DNA of 64,000 nt from Tetradesmus obliquus (lineage: Eukaryota; Chlorophyta; Chlorophyceae; Sphaeropleales; Scenedesmaceae): positions 5,332,001-5,396,000 of the forward strand of contig CP126198.1 of NCBI GenBank assembly GCA_030272155.1. The letters run 5' to 3'. Shown in pieces: positions 1 to 11,071 of this stretch; within the stretch, counting starts at the first letter, position 1; the number at the start of each line of letters is the position of its first letter. The notes under the pieces are model-generated. The model did not search any database and was not told the origin of the DNA. It saw only the letters and a program-made list of their open reading frames with translations. Position numbers and translations under genes: made by a program.

Positions 1-356
1 CACTGCCCACGACAGCCGCTGCTGGAACACCAGCAGCAGCACCGCTGCAGCGCAGCTGTGGAACAGCGCCGGGTGGCAGGCGGTAGCGCCGCCTGCTGCT
101 GCTGCTGCAACCAGCAGCGGCCGCCGCAGCACAACTAGCAGCAGGCTCTGCACAGCTGCAAGCAAGCTGTCCCTCATGCTGTGGTAGCTGCAGGGGTTGG
201 ACAGCAGTGCTGCAAGCGGCATGCCTCCAGCCACTATGCCAGCTAGCTGGTGGCTCACTGGCAGTGCCCAGCTGCTGCTGCTGCTGCTGCTAAGAGCTGC
301 AGAGAGATCCTGCTGCTGCTGCGGCAATGGAGCTGCAGCAGGCTGGAGCCACGCTG

Positions 357-388
<32 letters not shown>

Positions 389-652
389 AGGCGCACGAAG
401 AGCGGCAGCAGGTGGACTGCTGTCTTGGTAAACGCTGACAGCACAGCATCAACTGCAAGCCGTGAGTCAGCCAGCACCTGCAGCAGCAGCAGCAGCAGCA
501 GAGCCGGGGTTATGTACAGGTAATCAGCATGATGCGCGGCAGACAGAGCGCCCTTCATCTCTTGAATAGTTATGCCCGCATGCTGCTGTTGAAGCAGGCC
601 CATCCACGCACACCCAACAGCAGTGCTTGCGCTGTGTGCACAGCTTGCCCTG
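1..652 (-). CDS. Open exon at the left window edge (probable continuation of the SBP factor)
   Basis: From about 652 to position 1 one minus-strand frame stays open, with non-repetitive text such as QQHAGITIQEMKGALSAAHH and LADSRLAVDAVLSAFTK, followed by hydrophobic stretches (SLLLVVLRRPLLVAAAAA). The frame begins after a TCTGCAG acceptor. It is hydrophobic like the preceding exon, so I place it in the same gene. The exact phase from 1043 to this exon did not resolve, and an intermediate exon or a separate gene is possible. Confidence 0.5.
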
Positions 653-3315
653 CTGCAGACTGTACAACAAAACCAAGCCAAGCCCCTTGCAATAAACATC
701 ATTTACGGTAAGAATGCCGATCAGAAATGCAGGCTACCCGCTGCTCACCTTGCGGTAGCGGCCCTCCAGCCTTGCATCCTCAAAGGCAAGCGTCCTTAGG
801 CGAACACGTTTGCATCATTACATATGCACAGTGTCACCATGCTCACCTTGCGGTAGTGACCCTCCAGCATTGCATCCTCAAAAGCAAGCTTCCTTAGGCG
901 AAAACCTTTGCATCATTACATACGCACCGTACCAAGCTGCTCACCTTGCGGTAGTGACCCTCCAGCATTGCATCCTCAAAAGCAAGCTTCCTTAGGCGAA
1001 AACCTTTGCATCATTACATACGCACCGTACCAAGCTGCTCACCTTGCGATAGTGACCCTCCAGCCTTGCGTCCTCAAAGGCAAGCGTCCAGCTGCTGTGC
1101 GGCACACCTAGCGGCCGCACTGCACAGTGCGCCAGCAGCCGCAGCTGCGCCTGCAGGCCTGCAGCATGCGCCACTTTCGCCTTCAGCTGCGGCTGACTCA
1201 CCAGCACCAGCAGGCGCTGCAGCATAGTGCAGCCCAGCAAACCTGCCACACACAGCAGCAGCTGGCCCTGCGCGTGGCGCAGCAGTGATGCCAGCAGCAG
1301 CAGCGTGAGGGCAAATTGCATGGCAGCAGCAGCCGCCAGCAGGGACAGCCGCAGCCAGGGCTTGCAGGAAAGCTGACTGTGCATGCGCTGCAGGCAGCCT
1401 GCTGCAAAGCGAGCAGCAGCGCCAGGTGGCAATGCTGCTGCAGCTGCATCTGGCTCATCAGCATCAGCTGTGGATGTGGCCTGGCAGCCTGGCAAGAGAT
1501 CAGAAGGCAGGGCGGCACCCGGCAGCCATGTGGCGCCGCCGCTGCTGCTGCTGCTGCTGCCGTCTTTCTGTGCTCCATCATTGCACACGCTGCAATCCGG
1601 CCGCTGAGCTGCCGCTGCTGCTGCTGCTGCTGCAGAGGAGCCGGAGCGGCAGCTGCTGCTGCTGTCCTCTCGCAGGGAACCCAACTCCTGCTGCTGCTGC
1701 TGCAGGTTGTGTGCCGCTGATGCCTCCCAGCCGGCGTCTAAGCTGCTCCTGTTGCTGTACGAGCCTACGCTGCTGCTGAACGGCACTGCTGCCTCAGATC
1801 CTGAAAAGCTGTCAGGGCGAGGGCCGCCTACACTAGCAAAACCGTCTTCAAGCTTATCAGCAGCACCAAACTCTGCAGGTGCGTTCGCCGCTGCGGCTTC
1901 ATGCGCGCCCCCAGACATCGCATTGTCAGCGATGCCTGCGACAGCAGCGGCAGCGCTGCAAGAGCAAGAACCTGCAGCCACAGAAGCAGCATGCTCGACA
2001 AATGTGCAGGGCATGCCATTGTTGACATCACCTGCTGCTGCTGCTGCTGCTGCTGCAGGAGGCTCAGCCGCACTGCTGCTGCTGCTGCTGGCAGCTGCTG
2101 TATGCTCGGTTGGCAGCCTTGCCCTGGCCGACGCAGCAGCTGCAGGCTTGGATGCTGATGCCCTCAATGGCACATCTTCTGCCAACTGCTCTGCAGCCGC
2201 AGCTGGCAGGCTTGACACCCCAGTAGCCACCATCGCCTGCTGCTGCTGCTCCTGCTGCTGCTCCTGCTGCTGCTGCTGCTGCTTCAGCTGCTGCTGCTGT
2301 TTTGCGACATAAGGCTCGGTAGCCTGCTGCTGGGCAGCTGCCGCACCAGCTCCAGCAGCAGCCGCATCACGCTGCTGCTGCTGCTGAGCCGAATGCAGCT
2401 GCGCTGCTGCTCGCTGCTGGTCCCTGAGCAGCTGCGTGTCTAGCCGCTGCTGCTGCTGCTGCTGCTGCTGCCTCGGCTGCTGCCTGTGCTGCTGTACGCG
2501 TGCGCGTGCTCCTGCGCGCTGCTGCAGCAGGCCGTGTGCGAGCTGGTTGATGCTGGTGAGGCCCATTGTGGTGGCAAACATGGCGGGCGTGGCTCCGTTG
2601 TCGGCCTTGGTGCTGAACCAAGCTACTGCGAGGCCTGCAGGCATGTGCCACACAGAGCAGCGCACATGTCAGCACACACGCACCCTGTCACCACGCAGCT
2701 CCACGCAACACAAGTGCGGCCAGGTGGCATGGTCACACAATACGCTGCAAGTTGTGCACCGGACGTAGCAGGACCGTCATGACAGCGCTGCGCCTTGCGT
2801 TAGCCTGGTATGCTACCGCAGTAGAACCCTGGGTTTGACCAATTCTCACCTGGCTTTGACTGCAGCACCATAGCTGCCACTGGCCGCTTCTGCTTGCCCA
2901 GCAGTGCAGCCAGGTGCAACGGGGTCAGCCCCATCGGCCCTGGGGCATCCCACGCAAAGCAGTGCCGGTGCCGCACTCCCCAGCCCATTACTGCAAGCAG
3001 CATTGGGGTGCTACCTGATCTCACAGCCCTGTGCAGCAGCCCTAGGCCGTCACTGCCTGCTGCTGCGCGTGCCAGTGTGGGGAAGGATGCAGCGGGGGCT
3101 GCTGCGGTGAGCAGGGTGTCGAGCACCATCTGTGCGGCGGCTGGGAGGCCGCGGTCCACGAAGAAGCACAGCAGGCGCACGCCCACATCCCTGCAATGCA
3201 GCAGCAGCAGCAGCAGCAGCAAGAGGATCAGCAGGATGTCGAGCACCATCTGTGCGGCGGCTGGCAGGCTGCGGTCCACGAAGAAGTACAGCAGGCGCAC
3301 GCCCACGTCCCTGCA

Positions 3316-3364
<49 letters not shown>

Positions 3365-5258
3365 GAGGATCAGCAGGGTGTCAAGCACCATTTGCGCGGC
3401 GGCTGGCAGGCCGCGCTCCACAAAGAAGCACAGCAGGCGCACGCCCACGTCCCTGCAGCAGCAGCAGCAGAAGCAGAAGCAGCAGGATGAAGACGCATGC
3501 GACAGATCAGCAGCAGCAGCAGCAGCAGCAAAAGAGCGCGCGCCGACGTCATAGCCAGTAACATCTGTAAAACACAGCTGACATTCAAGGCAAGCCCTCG
3601 TGTGCACAAGCTGCTGCCAAGCTTGTCTGGCCTGCAACAACAATCGCTTGATACTCACATCATGCTGTCGCAAGCAGACAAATCATCAATACAACCCCCT
3701 GCAAACTCACATCATGCAGCCGATGTACTCCGGCCCAAGCAGCGGGTGCTGTGTGGGTGCCCGCATCTGCACAGCTTCTTCCGCCTCTGCCTCCTCTGCA
3801 GCTTCCGCCTGCTCCTCCTGCTGCTGCTGCTGCTGCTCTGCTGGTGCAGCCACTGCTACACAGAAGGCACTGTCATCATCCGCCACTGTGTCAGCGTCCC
3901 CATCAGCATTCGAGCTGCCAGCAGCAGACACCCTCGCAGTCATCTGCCGCTGCCCAACCCCTGGAACAGCAGCAGCAGCAGCACTGCTGCCAGCATCCTC
4001 GGCATCCTGCTGCTCCGGCATGCCCCGTAGCTGCTGCTGCTGCTCCTGCCACTGACGCCGCCGCTGCTGCAGCACCTGCGCAACAGCCGCACTACTGTTG
4101 TTGCTGGCGCTGGCGCCGCTAGTCTCAACCGGCGGAGACCCATCTAGGCTGTTCCTAGAAGCTGGAGAGGCACTGCCAGACCGGAAGCTGTGGCCGGATC
4201 CCCCTAGCCTGAAGCTCCTGCTGCGCAGCGCAGCAAGGAATGCACTCCGGCTACTGCCCAATCCCAAGTCCAGTGACTGCGAGCGCCGCTTGTCGATAGC
4301 GTTGGAAGGAGAGAACAAAGAGAAGCTGCCTCCGCAGCTGCTGCCGCTGTCGCGCCGCGGTGGCGCCAGCGCGTCCCCAGCTGCGCTGCGCCGCCCGAAA
4401 GTGAAGCTGCGGTTGCGCACCAGCTGCGCAAAGCTCAGCCGGTCCTTCAGCCGCCGCGTCGCTGCTGCTGCTGCCGAGCCAAAGCCGCTGCTGCTGCCGC
4501 TGCCGCTGCCGCTGCTGCCGTTCACTGCTGCCGCAGCAGCTGCAGGGGCTGCCGGTGGCTTTGCAGCAGCAGCTACCCTGGAGCCAGAGCTGCTCAGTGA
4601 TAGAGTGGCCAAGGAGCGCAGCGCGCTGCGCCTGCTGCCATTTGCTGCAGCAGGTGATGAGGCAAGAGGAGGTAGGGCTCGCGCTGTGCTGCTGCTGCTG
4701 GCGTGCCTGCTGCTGCTGGCAGCGCTGACCTCAGCAGCGCGAGAGAAGGTCACAGATGCGGCACCTGGCGCTGGTCGTGCGCCGTTCCCTGCTGCTGCTG
4801 CTGCTGCTGTGCTGCTGGATTCAGCTGCAGGCTCAATTTCGCCCACAGCAGCTGCGCCGTGGTTTGTACGAGCGCTTGCAGAAGTGGCAGCAGCAGCAGC
4901 AGCAGCAGCCCCTGATGCAGGGACGCCTGGCGCATAGAGCAGGCTGGTTACAAAAGGCACACCCTCGTGCGCACTGTCGTCAATGTCGCGCTGCACGCGC
5001 GAGCGTTGGGCGCGCTGCCGCGCAGCAGCAGCAGCAACAGCGGCGGCGGTCGCCCTGCTACTGCTGCTGCCCTGTTGTGGCCTTTCTGCTGCTGCAGTCA
5101 AGGGAGCCGCATCAGCTGCTGCTGCAGGCTGCTCTACCTCCTCAGTGCTATCAGTGGCCTCTTCAAGCACCAAGCTGCCCCTGTGCCTCTCAAACACAGC
5201 ACGGAAGTCCAGCAGTCGCCCAAAGTCCACCAGCACATGCGCCGCCTCCGCCTGGCTC

Positions 5259-5293
<35 letters not shown>

Positions 5294-5770
5294 AGCTGCA
5301 GCGCCATCCGCAGCAGGCCTCTGCACGCACTGCAGCATGCCTTGCAGCTCTGCTGCTACTTCAGCGCTGTCCACAACCAGCAGCGGCTTTGCTTGAGATA
5401 GCAACAGCCCCTGCTGGAACTCGACATGCACCAGCCCATACGGCTGCAGCCGCTGCAGCTGCACACCCACACAGTCGGCCACAACAGCAGCATTCACATC
5501 TGCTGCATCAAAGCTGCGCCTGCTGTAGGGCCGCGGGCGAGCCTCAGCAGGCAAAAACATGCCCTGCATGCGTGCTAGCACGCTTGTGCCATTGCCAGCT
5601 AGGCCCATGCCTAAAGCTAGCACTGATGCGCTGCCGCCTGCACCCAGGCTCGTGCTGCTGATGACAGCAGGCACCAAATCGTCTAGGCGGCACAGCGCAT
5701 GCGCGCTGCTGCTGCTGCTGGCGGCAGCGGCAGCAGCTGCTGAGCTGCATGGTGCATCCAAACCCACCAC

Positions 5771-5807
<37 letters not shown>

Positions 5808-8800
5808 AGCAGCTGCAGGTTGACTGTCCTGGTTGCTGCACCATCCCGAACCAGCACTGCCTGCTGGTTAGGTAGCTGCACTGTCACAGAGAGCTGCTCG
5901 CTGCCGCCAGTCAGCGCCTGCGCCCAGTCGCTGCCGTCGAGCCCTGCAACCACGCTGGACAGCACATCCGCTGCTGCTGCTGCTGCTGCTGGTGCTGAGA
6001 GTGATGCAGCGTGTGGTGCTGCTGCTGTCACAGCTGGAGTCGCAGCCGGCAGTGGCGCGCGCACTTGCAGCACCAAATGCACGCAACCGGGCCGGATGAA
6101 GCCGCTTTCCACTGCTCCTCCTGCTGCACCCAGCAGGCCATTCAGTTGGCTGTGCATGGCTGGCTGCAGCTGGCTGGGAGTGGCGTTGTGCACCTTCATG
6201 CTGAGACGCATGGAGGTGTCAACAGGCATGTAGCTGGCGTGCATGCCGCCACCTGTGGAGACAGAACAGACGCAGCACACACAGCACAGGTGGTTCACAG
6301 GATACAATAGAGGAAGTAGCAGATCACAGCAATGAATCGCCAGGAAGTAGTCATGCGTGAAGCTGCAGCTGACACACATGCCATCACAGTGGAGAATGGC
6401 CCAACTCCTAACAGCAAAAGCATCCCGCAACCCACCTTGAGCGACCTGCATGGCTGCAGACAGGGACAGCAGCTGCTGATCTTTGGCAAGCACAGCTGCG
6501 CCAGCCATGCCTGCCGAAGCAGCAGCAGCTGCAGCTGCCGCAGCGCTCCCTGCTGCATTGGGTGAGCACCAAGCCATCTGCTGCTGCAGCATCGCGTGCT
6601 GCTGCTGCTGCCGCGCCATCAGCTGCTGCTGTTGCTGCTGCTGCACCATCATGTGCTGCATCATCAGCTCCTGCTGCAGCAGCTGCTGCTGCTGCTCTGC
6701 AACAACTGATCCGACTTGCTGCGGAATAGAGCTGTGTGCAGGCCAACCAAGCTGTCCTGAGCCACCACAGCCGCTAGACATACCACCAGCGGCTGCAGCT
6801 GCTGCCGCTGCTGCCGCACCAGCAGCCTCTGAGCTGCCACCATCCAGAGGAGACAGAGAGACCTGCATCTGAGCCACCAGCAGCAGCTGCTGCAGCTCTA
6901 GATCTACTTCAATCTCCTCCAACTCCTGCGCTGTCAAAGCCTGCCGCACCGACTGCTGCTGGTCCTGCTGCCACTGCTGCTGCTGCTGCTGCAGCAGCAT
7001 CTTGCTGCCCTGTGCATGCATGATCTGCATCGCCTCCAGCTGCTGCTGCTGCTCCAGCAGCTGCTGCTCAACCAGCTGCTGCCTGCTGGCTGCCTGCTGC
7101 TGCATCACGGACGATGCAGCTGCCTTGTGCTGCATGCCTGCCTTGCTTGACGTCTCAGCCGCATCGTCTGTGCTGCCCTGCCGCGGCTGCTTGTGTGAGT
7201 GCATGCCGGCCCCAGCGCCATGGTAGCCCTCTGCACTGTCATCCTGCACTGTGCTGATGCTGCCAGACCCTTGCTTTGTCAGTGGCGGCAGCACATCCAT
7301 GGACAGCCGCGGCAAGCGACTAGCATGGTCCACATCAGATGGTACTGACACCAGCACCTCCGAGCGACGCTTACGCTGCTGCTGCTGCTGCTGCTGCTGC
7401 GAGCCGAGGTGGTCGCTGATCTGGCTGCTGCTGGCGGGCCGTGCGCCTGCTGCTGCTGCTGCTTCATGCAGCTGTGCAGAGCTGCCAGGCATTGAGACTG
7501 AGCCAGTGACGGTTGAAACAGCCAGCCAGCCATCCTTCAACTGACCTGGCAGCATGCGGCAAGTGCACGTGCTGCAGCCGCATCCTGCGCAGCGGCCACT
7601 AGCAGCTGTGCCCATGCTTGTCGTGGTGGTGGTGATGCTAGTTGTTGCGCGCGGCTGCCTCAGCAGCGCAGCATTGAGTGCAGCCGAAGACAGCCCACCA
7701 ACGACAGCATTAGCGCTGCCCCCTTTGCCAGTTGCTTGCTCGCTGGTGGCTGGCCGCCCTAGCAGGTACCCCAGCAGCTGCTCACTGTTGCCTCTGGGAG
7801 GCAGCTTAGGCTGCAGCTGCAGCTCATGCAGCTTCGGCAGCGGCCCTGGAAGCAGTGCCAGTGGTGCTCCCTGCTGCTGCTGCTGCTGCTGCTGCTGCGT
7901 GGTTGGCGGCAGCTGCTGCTGCCCCATGCCGACCTCTTTGTACGATGCAAGCATACCCACGACTTCCGCTGCGGCCTCGCGCTGCTTGCGCTGCTGGCTG
8001 CCGGCTGCATGAATTGTAGCCTCTAGCTGCAGCACCTGCTGCCACTGCACTAGTTCAGCCAGCGATAGCTGCTCCACAGATTCCGCAGTGCAGCCTCGCG
8101 GCAGCGGCAGGCCAGGCATGGATGCCACAGCAGCAGCGATGTGCTGCACCAGCGCTGCATTGCTGCCGCCGCTGCTGCAGCTGCTGTGCTGCGTGTTGCG
8201 AGCAGCTGCCGGCTGCGCCTGCTGCTGCTTGGCGGGTGCTGGTGCTGCAGCTGGGTTGGCTGGCAGCAGCGGCGCAGCGAGAGGCGCAAGCATGTGGTCC
8301 ATTGGGAACGCAGCTTCTCCATCGGCTGCCATATCAAGCCCTATGTCTGTCATAAGCTCGCTGAGGTTTGGTGAGGCACATAGGTCAGGCAGCTGATCCT
8401 GGCCCAGCAGTGCAGCCAGCACACAGCCAGCTTGCTGCTGCTGCTGCTGCTGCTGCGCTGGTTCGAGCTTCGTGACTCGCGTGTCACTGCCAGCACTGGC
8501 CTCCGCTGCTGCTGCTGCTGCTGCTGCTGCCGTCTGACCTGGCAGCAAGCTTGCGTCACCAATGCAGGCAGCAGCTGAGCCTTCGCCAGCGGCAGCCTGC
8601 TGCTGCTGGCAGTCTCTGCTGCTTGCCGCTCCACTGCCAGCGTCGAGCATGCTGCTGCGGCTCCTGCCAGCTCGCAGACGCTGCTTGCTGCTGCTGCCAT
8701 CGCCATCAGGCACGCTGAGACTGCCGGAGGCAGAAGTTGCCATGCCGCTGCCTGCATATGCGCGCGAGCCACTGCTGCCTGCACCTGCTGCAAGCTGCTG

Positions 8801-10103
8801 CTGCTGCTGCTGTGCCTGCTCTGCCTCAGCAGCCGCATCCTCATCCAGCCCTGCTGCAGCATCTGCCTCCTCCTCATCATCTTCTTCGCCTGCTGCGCCT
8901 GCCTGTGCTGCATCTGCAGCTGCCGGCAGCTCGCCAGCAGCCCGGCCCGAGCCTGGCTTATCCGCTGCCTTGCTGCTGGCTGCTGCGTTGCGGCGCTGCT
9001 TGCGCAGGCTGCGGTGGCTGACGCCGAGCTTGCGGCGCCGCTTGTTGTGCTCAATCAGGCGGGCACGGCAGCTCCTGCAGGCACCAGCACAAGCAGACGG
9101 GAAGATGGAAACAAGCACCAGCAGAATACCAATGCATTATGTTTTGTATAATTACAAAAGCACAACCTGTGGACAGACGTGATTGTAACGACCGCACGAG
9201 TTGTGCAAAGCTTCCTGCAAGTAAGGCAAACAGCAGGATGCAGCGACCTCGCGCATCAAACAAAGTATGACAAGGCCTGCCACAGCAGTGAGCCGTCCAC
9301 AGCTGCTGCTTGTACTGCTGCTGCCTCGCCGCCACTCCTGCCACTCCTCAAATTGCTCGCACCTCTTGTTGCTGTCAAACGCCTCCACTGGCTCAAACTT
9401 GGCGCACTGCTGGCAGAACCGGCAGAGCGTGCCATTGACTGTGATGGCCAGGGAGCGCATGTGCTCCTCACACACGCCGAAGCGCTGATAGTATGGCTTC
9501 TCATCCCGCAGCAGTCGCTGGCAGCCTTCAACCTGGAGCAGCACGCAGCATGTAGCAATCGCAGGACATGCGTTTCAGTCAGATGATGCGCTTCGATGGT
9601 TGCCAGGCGGGTGCATTGAAGGACGACAGCATTCCTGCAGACCACCACCAAGCAGAACGGCCTGAAGCCAAGCGGGGCAGTGCTGCCTGAAGGGTGCAGG
9701 CGTCGCAAGAACGATGCTGCTGGATGATGACAGCAACCATGGCTATACAAGGGATGCAGGCAGGCACACAGGCTGCAGACAGCCCAGCCTCGCTGGCAGT
9801 TGCTTTGGCAGTGTCCTGCAAGCTGCTAACAGCTGCTGGCCGCACCTTGCAGCACGCAGATGGCGACACCGAGCGCTCGCTGGGAGCTGGCGTGGACTCC
9901 AGCACTGGCAGCACTGGCGGCACAATCGAGTCGGGCTGCGTGCCGCCTGCTGCTGTGTTGACGTGCAGTGCTGTTGCCGAGGAGTCCTGCACAGCCACCA
10001 GGCGGTGGGGGTCCCAAGCATAGTCAGCTGCTACCCAGCTGGCTGCCTCTGCCACTTCCATGGCTGCCTCTGACACATCCAGTTTGATCATGCCGCTTAA
10101 CAT
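1..10103 (-). CDS. SBP-box transcription factor with ankyrin repeats (SPL1/SPL12/CRR1-like), 3' end outside window
   Basis: This is a plant-type SBP-box DNA-binding protein, expected to act in the nucleus on GTAC-core sites. Exons read on the minus strand are 10103-9846, 9532-9363, 9074-6436, 6252-3711, 3190-2850, 2634-1043 and an open exon from about 652 leftwards; all joins through 1043 keep phase. Domain order is an N-terminal segment with DYAWDPHRLVAVQ, the two-finger SBP domain, a basic NLS, more than 1500 residues of Ala/Gln/Ser low complexity, a conserved block around GFIRPGCVHL, ankyrin-like helices (GLTPLHLAALL), and hydrophobic segments near 1300-1150. This order matches the long plant SPL1/SPL12 class and Chlamydomonas CRR1. 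The start is the ATG giving MLSGMIKLDVSEAAM. The true 3' end and the join between 1043 and 652 are unresolved. CRR1 orthology, meaning a copper or hypoxia role, is only a hypothesis. Confidence 0.85.
743..1090 (-). repeat. Four tandem copies (about 98 bp) of an exon 3' edge with donor
   Basis: The donor-side text GCTCACCTTGCG(G/A)TAG recurs at 743, 841, 938 and 1036 with spacing of 98, 97 and 98 bp. Each copy contains the end of the coding segment AFEDA(R/M)LEGHYRK and a GTGAGC or GTGAGCAT donor. The copy at 1036 belongs to the long exon; the others lie downstream on the minus strand. Confidence 0.9.
1043..2634 (-). CDS. SBP factor C-terminal low-complexity and membrane-like exon
   Basis: The exon begins GLAVAWFSTKADNGATPAMF, an ankyrin-like turn, passes through long Gln and Ala/Ser tracts, and ends in hydrophobic segments (MQFALTLLLLASLLRHAQG and LLLCVAGLLGCTMLQRLLVL) followed by EDARLEGHYRK at the GTGAGC donor. 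Hydrophobic C-termini are known in SPL1/SPL12-type proteins, so membrane tethering is possible. The last about 45 coding bases plus donor are repeated three more times downstream at 743-1035. Confidence 0.75.
2850..3190 (-). CDS. SBP factor ankyrin-repeat exon
   Basis: The translation includes DVGVRLLCFFVDRGLPAAAQ, then GLGLLHRAVRSGSTPMLLAV and GPMGLTPLHLAALLG. The last two are clear ankyrin repeat helices (xLHRAVRSG and TPLHLAALLG). It ends at a GTGAGA donor at 2849. Two further copies of its first about 75 nt, each with its own acceptor, lie upstream at about 3239-3315 and 3379-3452. Confidence 0.8.
3120..3460 (-). repeat. Three tandem copies of the ankyrin exon 5' edge separated by CAG tracts
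   Basis: Segments at about 3117-3190, 3239-3315 and 3379-3452 each encode DVGVRLL(C/Y)FFV(D/E)R(G/S)LPAAAQMVLD and each begin after a CAG acceptor. The pure repeats between them (the longest at about 3319-3363) read CTG on the minus strand and act as polypyrimidine tracts. The middle copy is in frame with the first; the third is not. Confidence 0.9.
3711..6252 (-). CDS. SBP factor exon 4: conserved mid-domain and Ala/Ser-rich region
   Basis: This exon carries the block ESGFIRPGCVHLVLQV, followed by a Trp-containing DGSDWAQALTGG segment, QAVLVRDG, and YGLVHVEFQQG. These resemble the post-SBP region of long plant SPL proteins, where PGC and a beta-rich segment recur. Ser/Ala/Arg-rich linkers with many RSxS motifs follow. 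It ends at ATGAT before a GTGAGT donor at 3710; the apparent TGA there is part of the donor. Phase 2 joins exactly to the ankyrin exon at 3190. Confidence 0.75.
6253..6435 (-). other. In-frame 183-nt intron or exitron within the SBP factor
   Basis: The segment starts with a GTGGGT donor after ...MQVAQ and ends in TCCACAG before GGMHASYM. It is 183 nt (61 codons) with no stop in the reading frame, so spliced and unspliced messages both stay open. Its translation is Cys- and Leu-rich and unlike the flanking Gln/Ala text, which favours an intron. Confidence 0.6.
6436..9074 (-). CDS. SBP factor exon 3: end of SBP domain, NLS and low-complexity region
   Basis: The exon opens with SCRARLIEHNKRRRKLG, which holds the last Cys ligand and the bipartite nuclear localisation signal typical of SBP proteins. 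It then runs into acidic, poly-Ala and poly-Gln tracts. A short acidic and hydrophobic segment around DLCASPNLSELMTDIGLDM could serve as an activation region; that is inference. The tracts are pure (CTG/CAG)n DNA read in different frames, so their length is likely polymorphic. Confidence 0.8.
9363..9532 (-). CDS. SBP domain exon (zinc fingers 1 and 2)
   Basis: This 170-nt exon encodes VEGCQRLLRDEKPYYQ, then RFGVCEEHMR, then LCRFCQQCAKFEPVEAFDSNK, ending in the first two bases of an Arg codon. Together with C-K from exon 1 it supplies the Cys3His ligands of finger 1 and the CxxC of finger 2. The position after CQQCAKF is Glu, where SBP domains usually carry the His ligand. The donor at 9362 (GTGCGA) and the acceptor before 9074 join it to RSCRARLIEHNKRRRK. 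Confidence 0.9.
9846..10103 (-). CDS. SBP factor exon 1
   Basis: This first coding exon begins with ATG at 10103 and ends with ...SACCK before a GTGCGG donor at 9845. The last Cys-Lys joins VEGC of the next exon to form C-K-VEGC, the start of zinc finger 1, so the boundary is fixed by family conservation and phase 0. An upstream ATG at 10238 is in frame, but the stretch between contains a good polypyrimidine plus TGCAG acceptor, so it is more likely untranslated or intronic. Confidence 0.75.
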
Positions 10104-11071
10104 TGCAGCTGCAGCACAGCTGGTGGCTTCCTGCAAGCAGCAGATGCAGGTGCAGGCACGCAGCAGTGACACAGGTGAGCAGGAGCCAGCGAAGCCCCCA
10201 TCCCCGGGTAAATGGGAACGTGAACAGGTACCATTCAAACACGAATCATGCGCTGGTCAGGTCTCCTGGCCAATCACAGAGCTACAGGAGACAATATGTA
10301 GTGCAGAGACAGGCAGCAGGCTGTGGCCCTGTCCTGCGCATGCGAGCTGCGTCGTCCTGGGGAAGAGAAGCTGACGTACTAAACGTTGCATCGGCTACAG
10401 TACCAGCGGAGAGGTGCCACCGGAGGTGCCCGGCGAACAATCCGCCCGGCACACACACTGCTCAAGGAAGGCGACTAAGGCGTCCCAGCACCATGATGCG
10501 ACGCAAACCCCTAATACGATCGGTACATGTGACTTGCTGGTGCTTTGCTGGTCCATGTGGCCTTACCTGCTGCTGCTGGCCAAGTTCCCAACCACTATGA
10601 AAGCGCTGCAACAAGCAGCCTATCTCCTCAATAACACATTCGTCAGGCTGAAGCACGCCGTCGCTCCCCAATAGCAACCCCTGAATGTGTGCAATCCTTT
10701 TGCTTCAACGTCTGGAACCGATCAAACTTCTCTGCATTTGAAAACCACATATGCACGCATAGAAGCCCACACAGCCGCCAGAACGTCAGTCTGCACCGTG
10801 CTGACGTTGTGCTTGTAACTGGCACAAGCTGTACCCCCCTGGTGATGCTGCAAGACCCGGCGGCAGCGCAAAACAAATGAAATGATATCAAGAAGCTGTT
10901 CTTTTGTAGCTTGCCTGTTGATCTCGCCGATCCGATGATCAGTTCGGCTCTGTTGCTCAGTTGTTAGTCTGTCCACCTTCATGTTTGTGCTTGCACAGAC
11001 TACGACAGAAGTCCATTGCATCATTCTTAACATGACTTGCTGCTGAGCAAATACAGACACGTCAGCCCAAC
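10104..11071. promoter_or_regulatory. Divergent intergenic region between the SBP factor and PAT1
   Basis: No convincing coding exon is seen. The region must hold the promoters and 5' leaders of both divergent genes. GTAC, the core recognised by SBP-domain proteins, occurs at 10228, 10376, 10400 and 10523, which allows autoregulation but is not proof. No TATA box was identified with confidence. Confidence 0.45.

Noticed and set aside
197-2782. Many plus-strand open frames rich in Cys, Leu and Ala
   Set aside because: They are antisense readings of CAG/CTG tracts in the minus-strand SBP gene.
3707-3709. TGA after ...YIGCMM as the end of the SBP protein
   Set aside because: It overlaps a GTGAGT donor, and the phase joins perfectly to the ankyrin exon.
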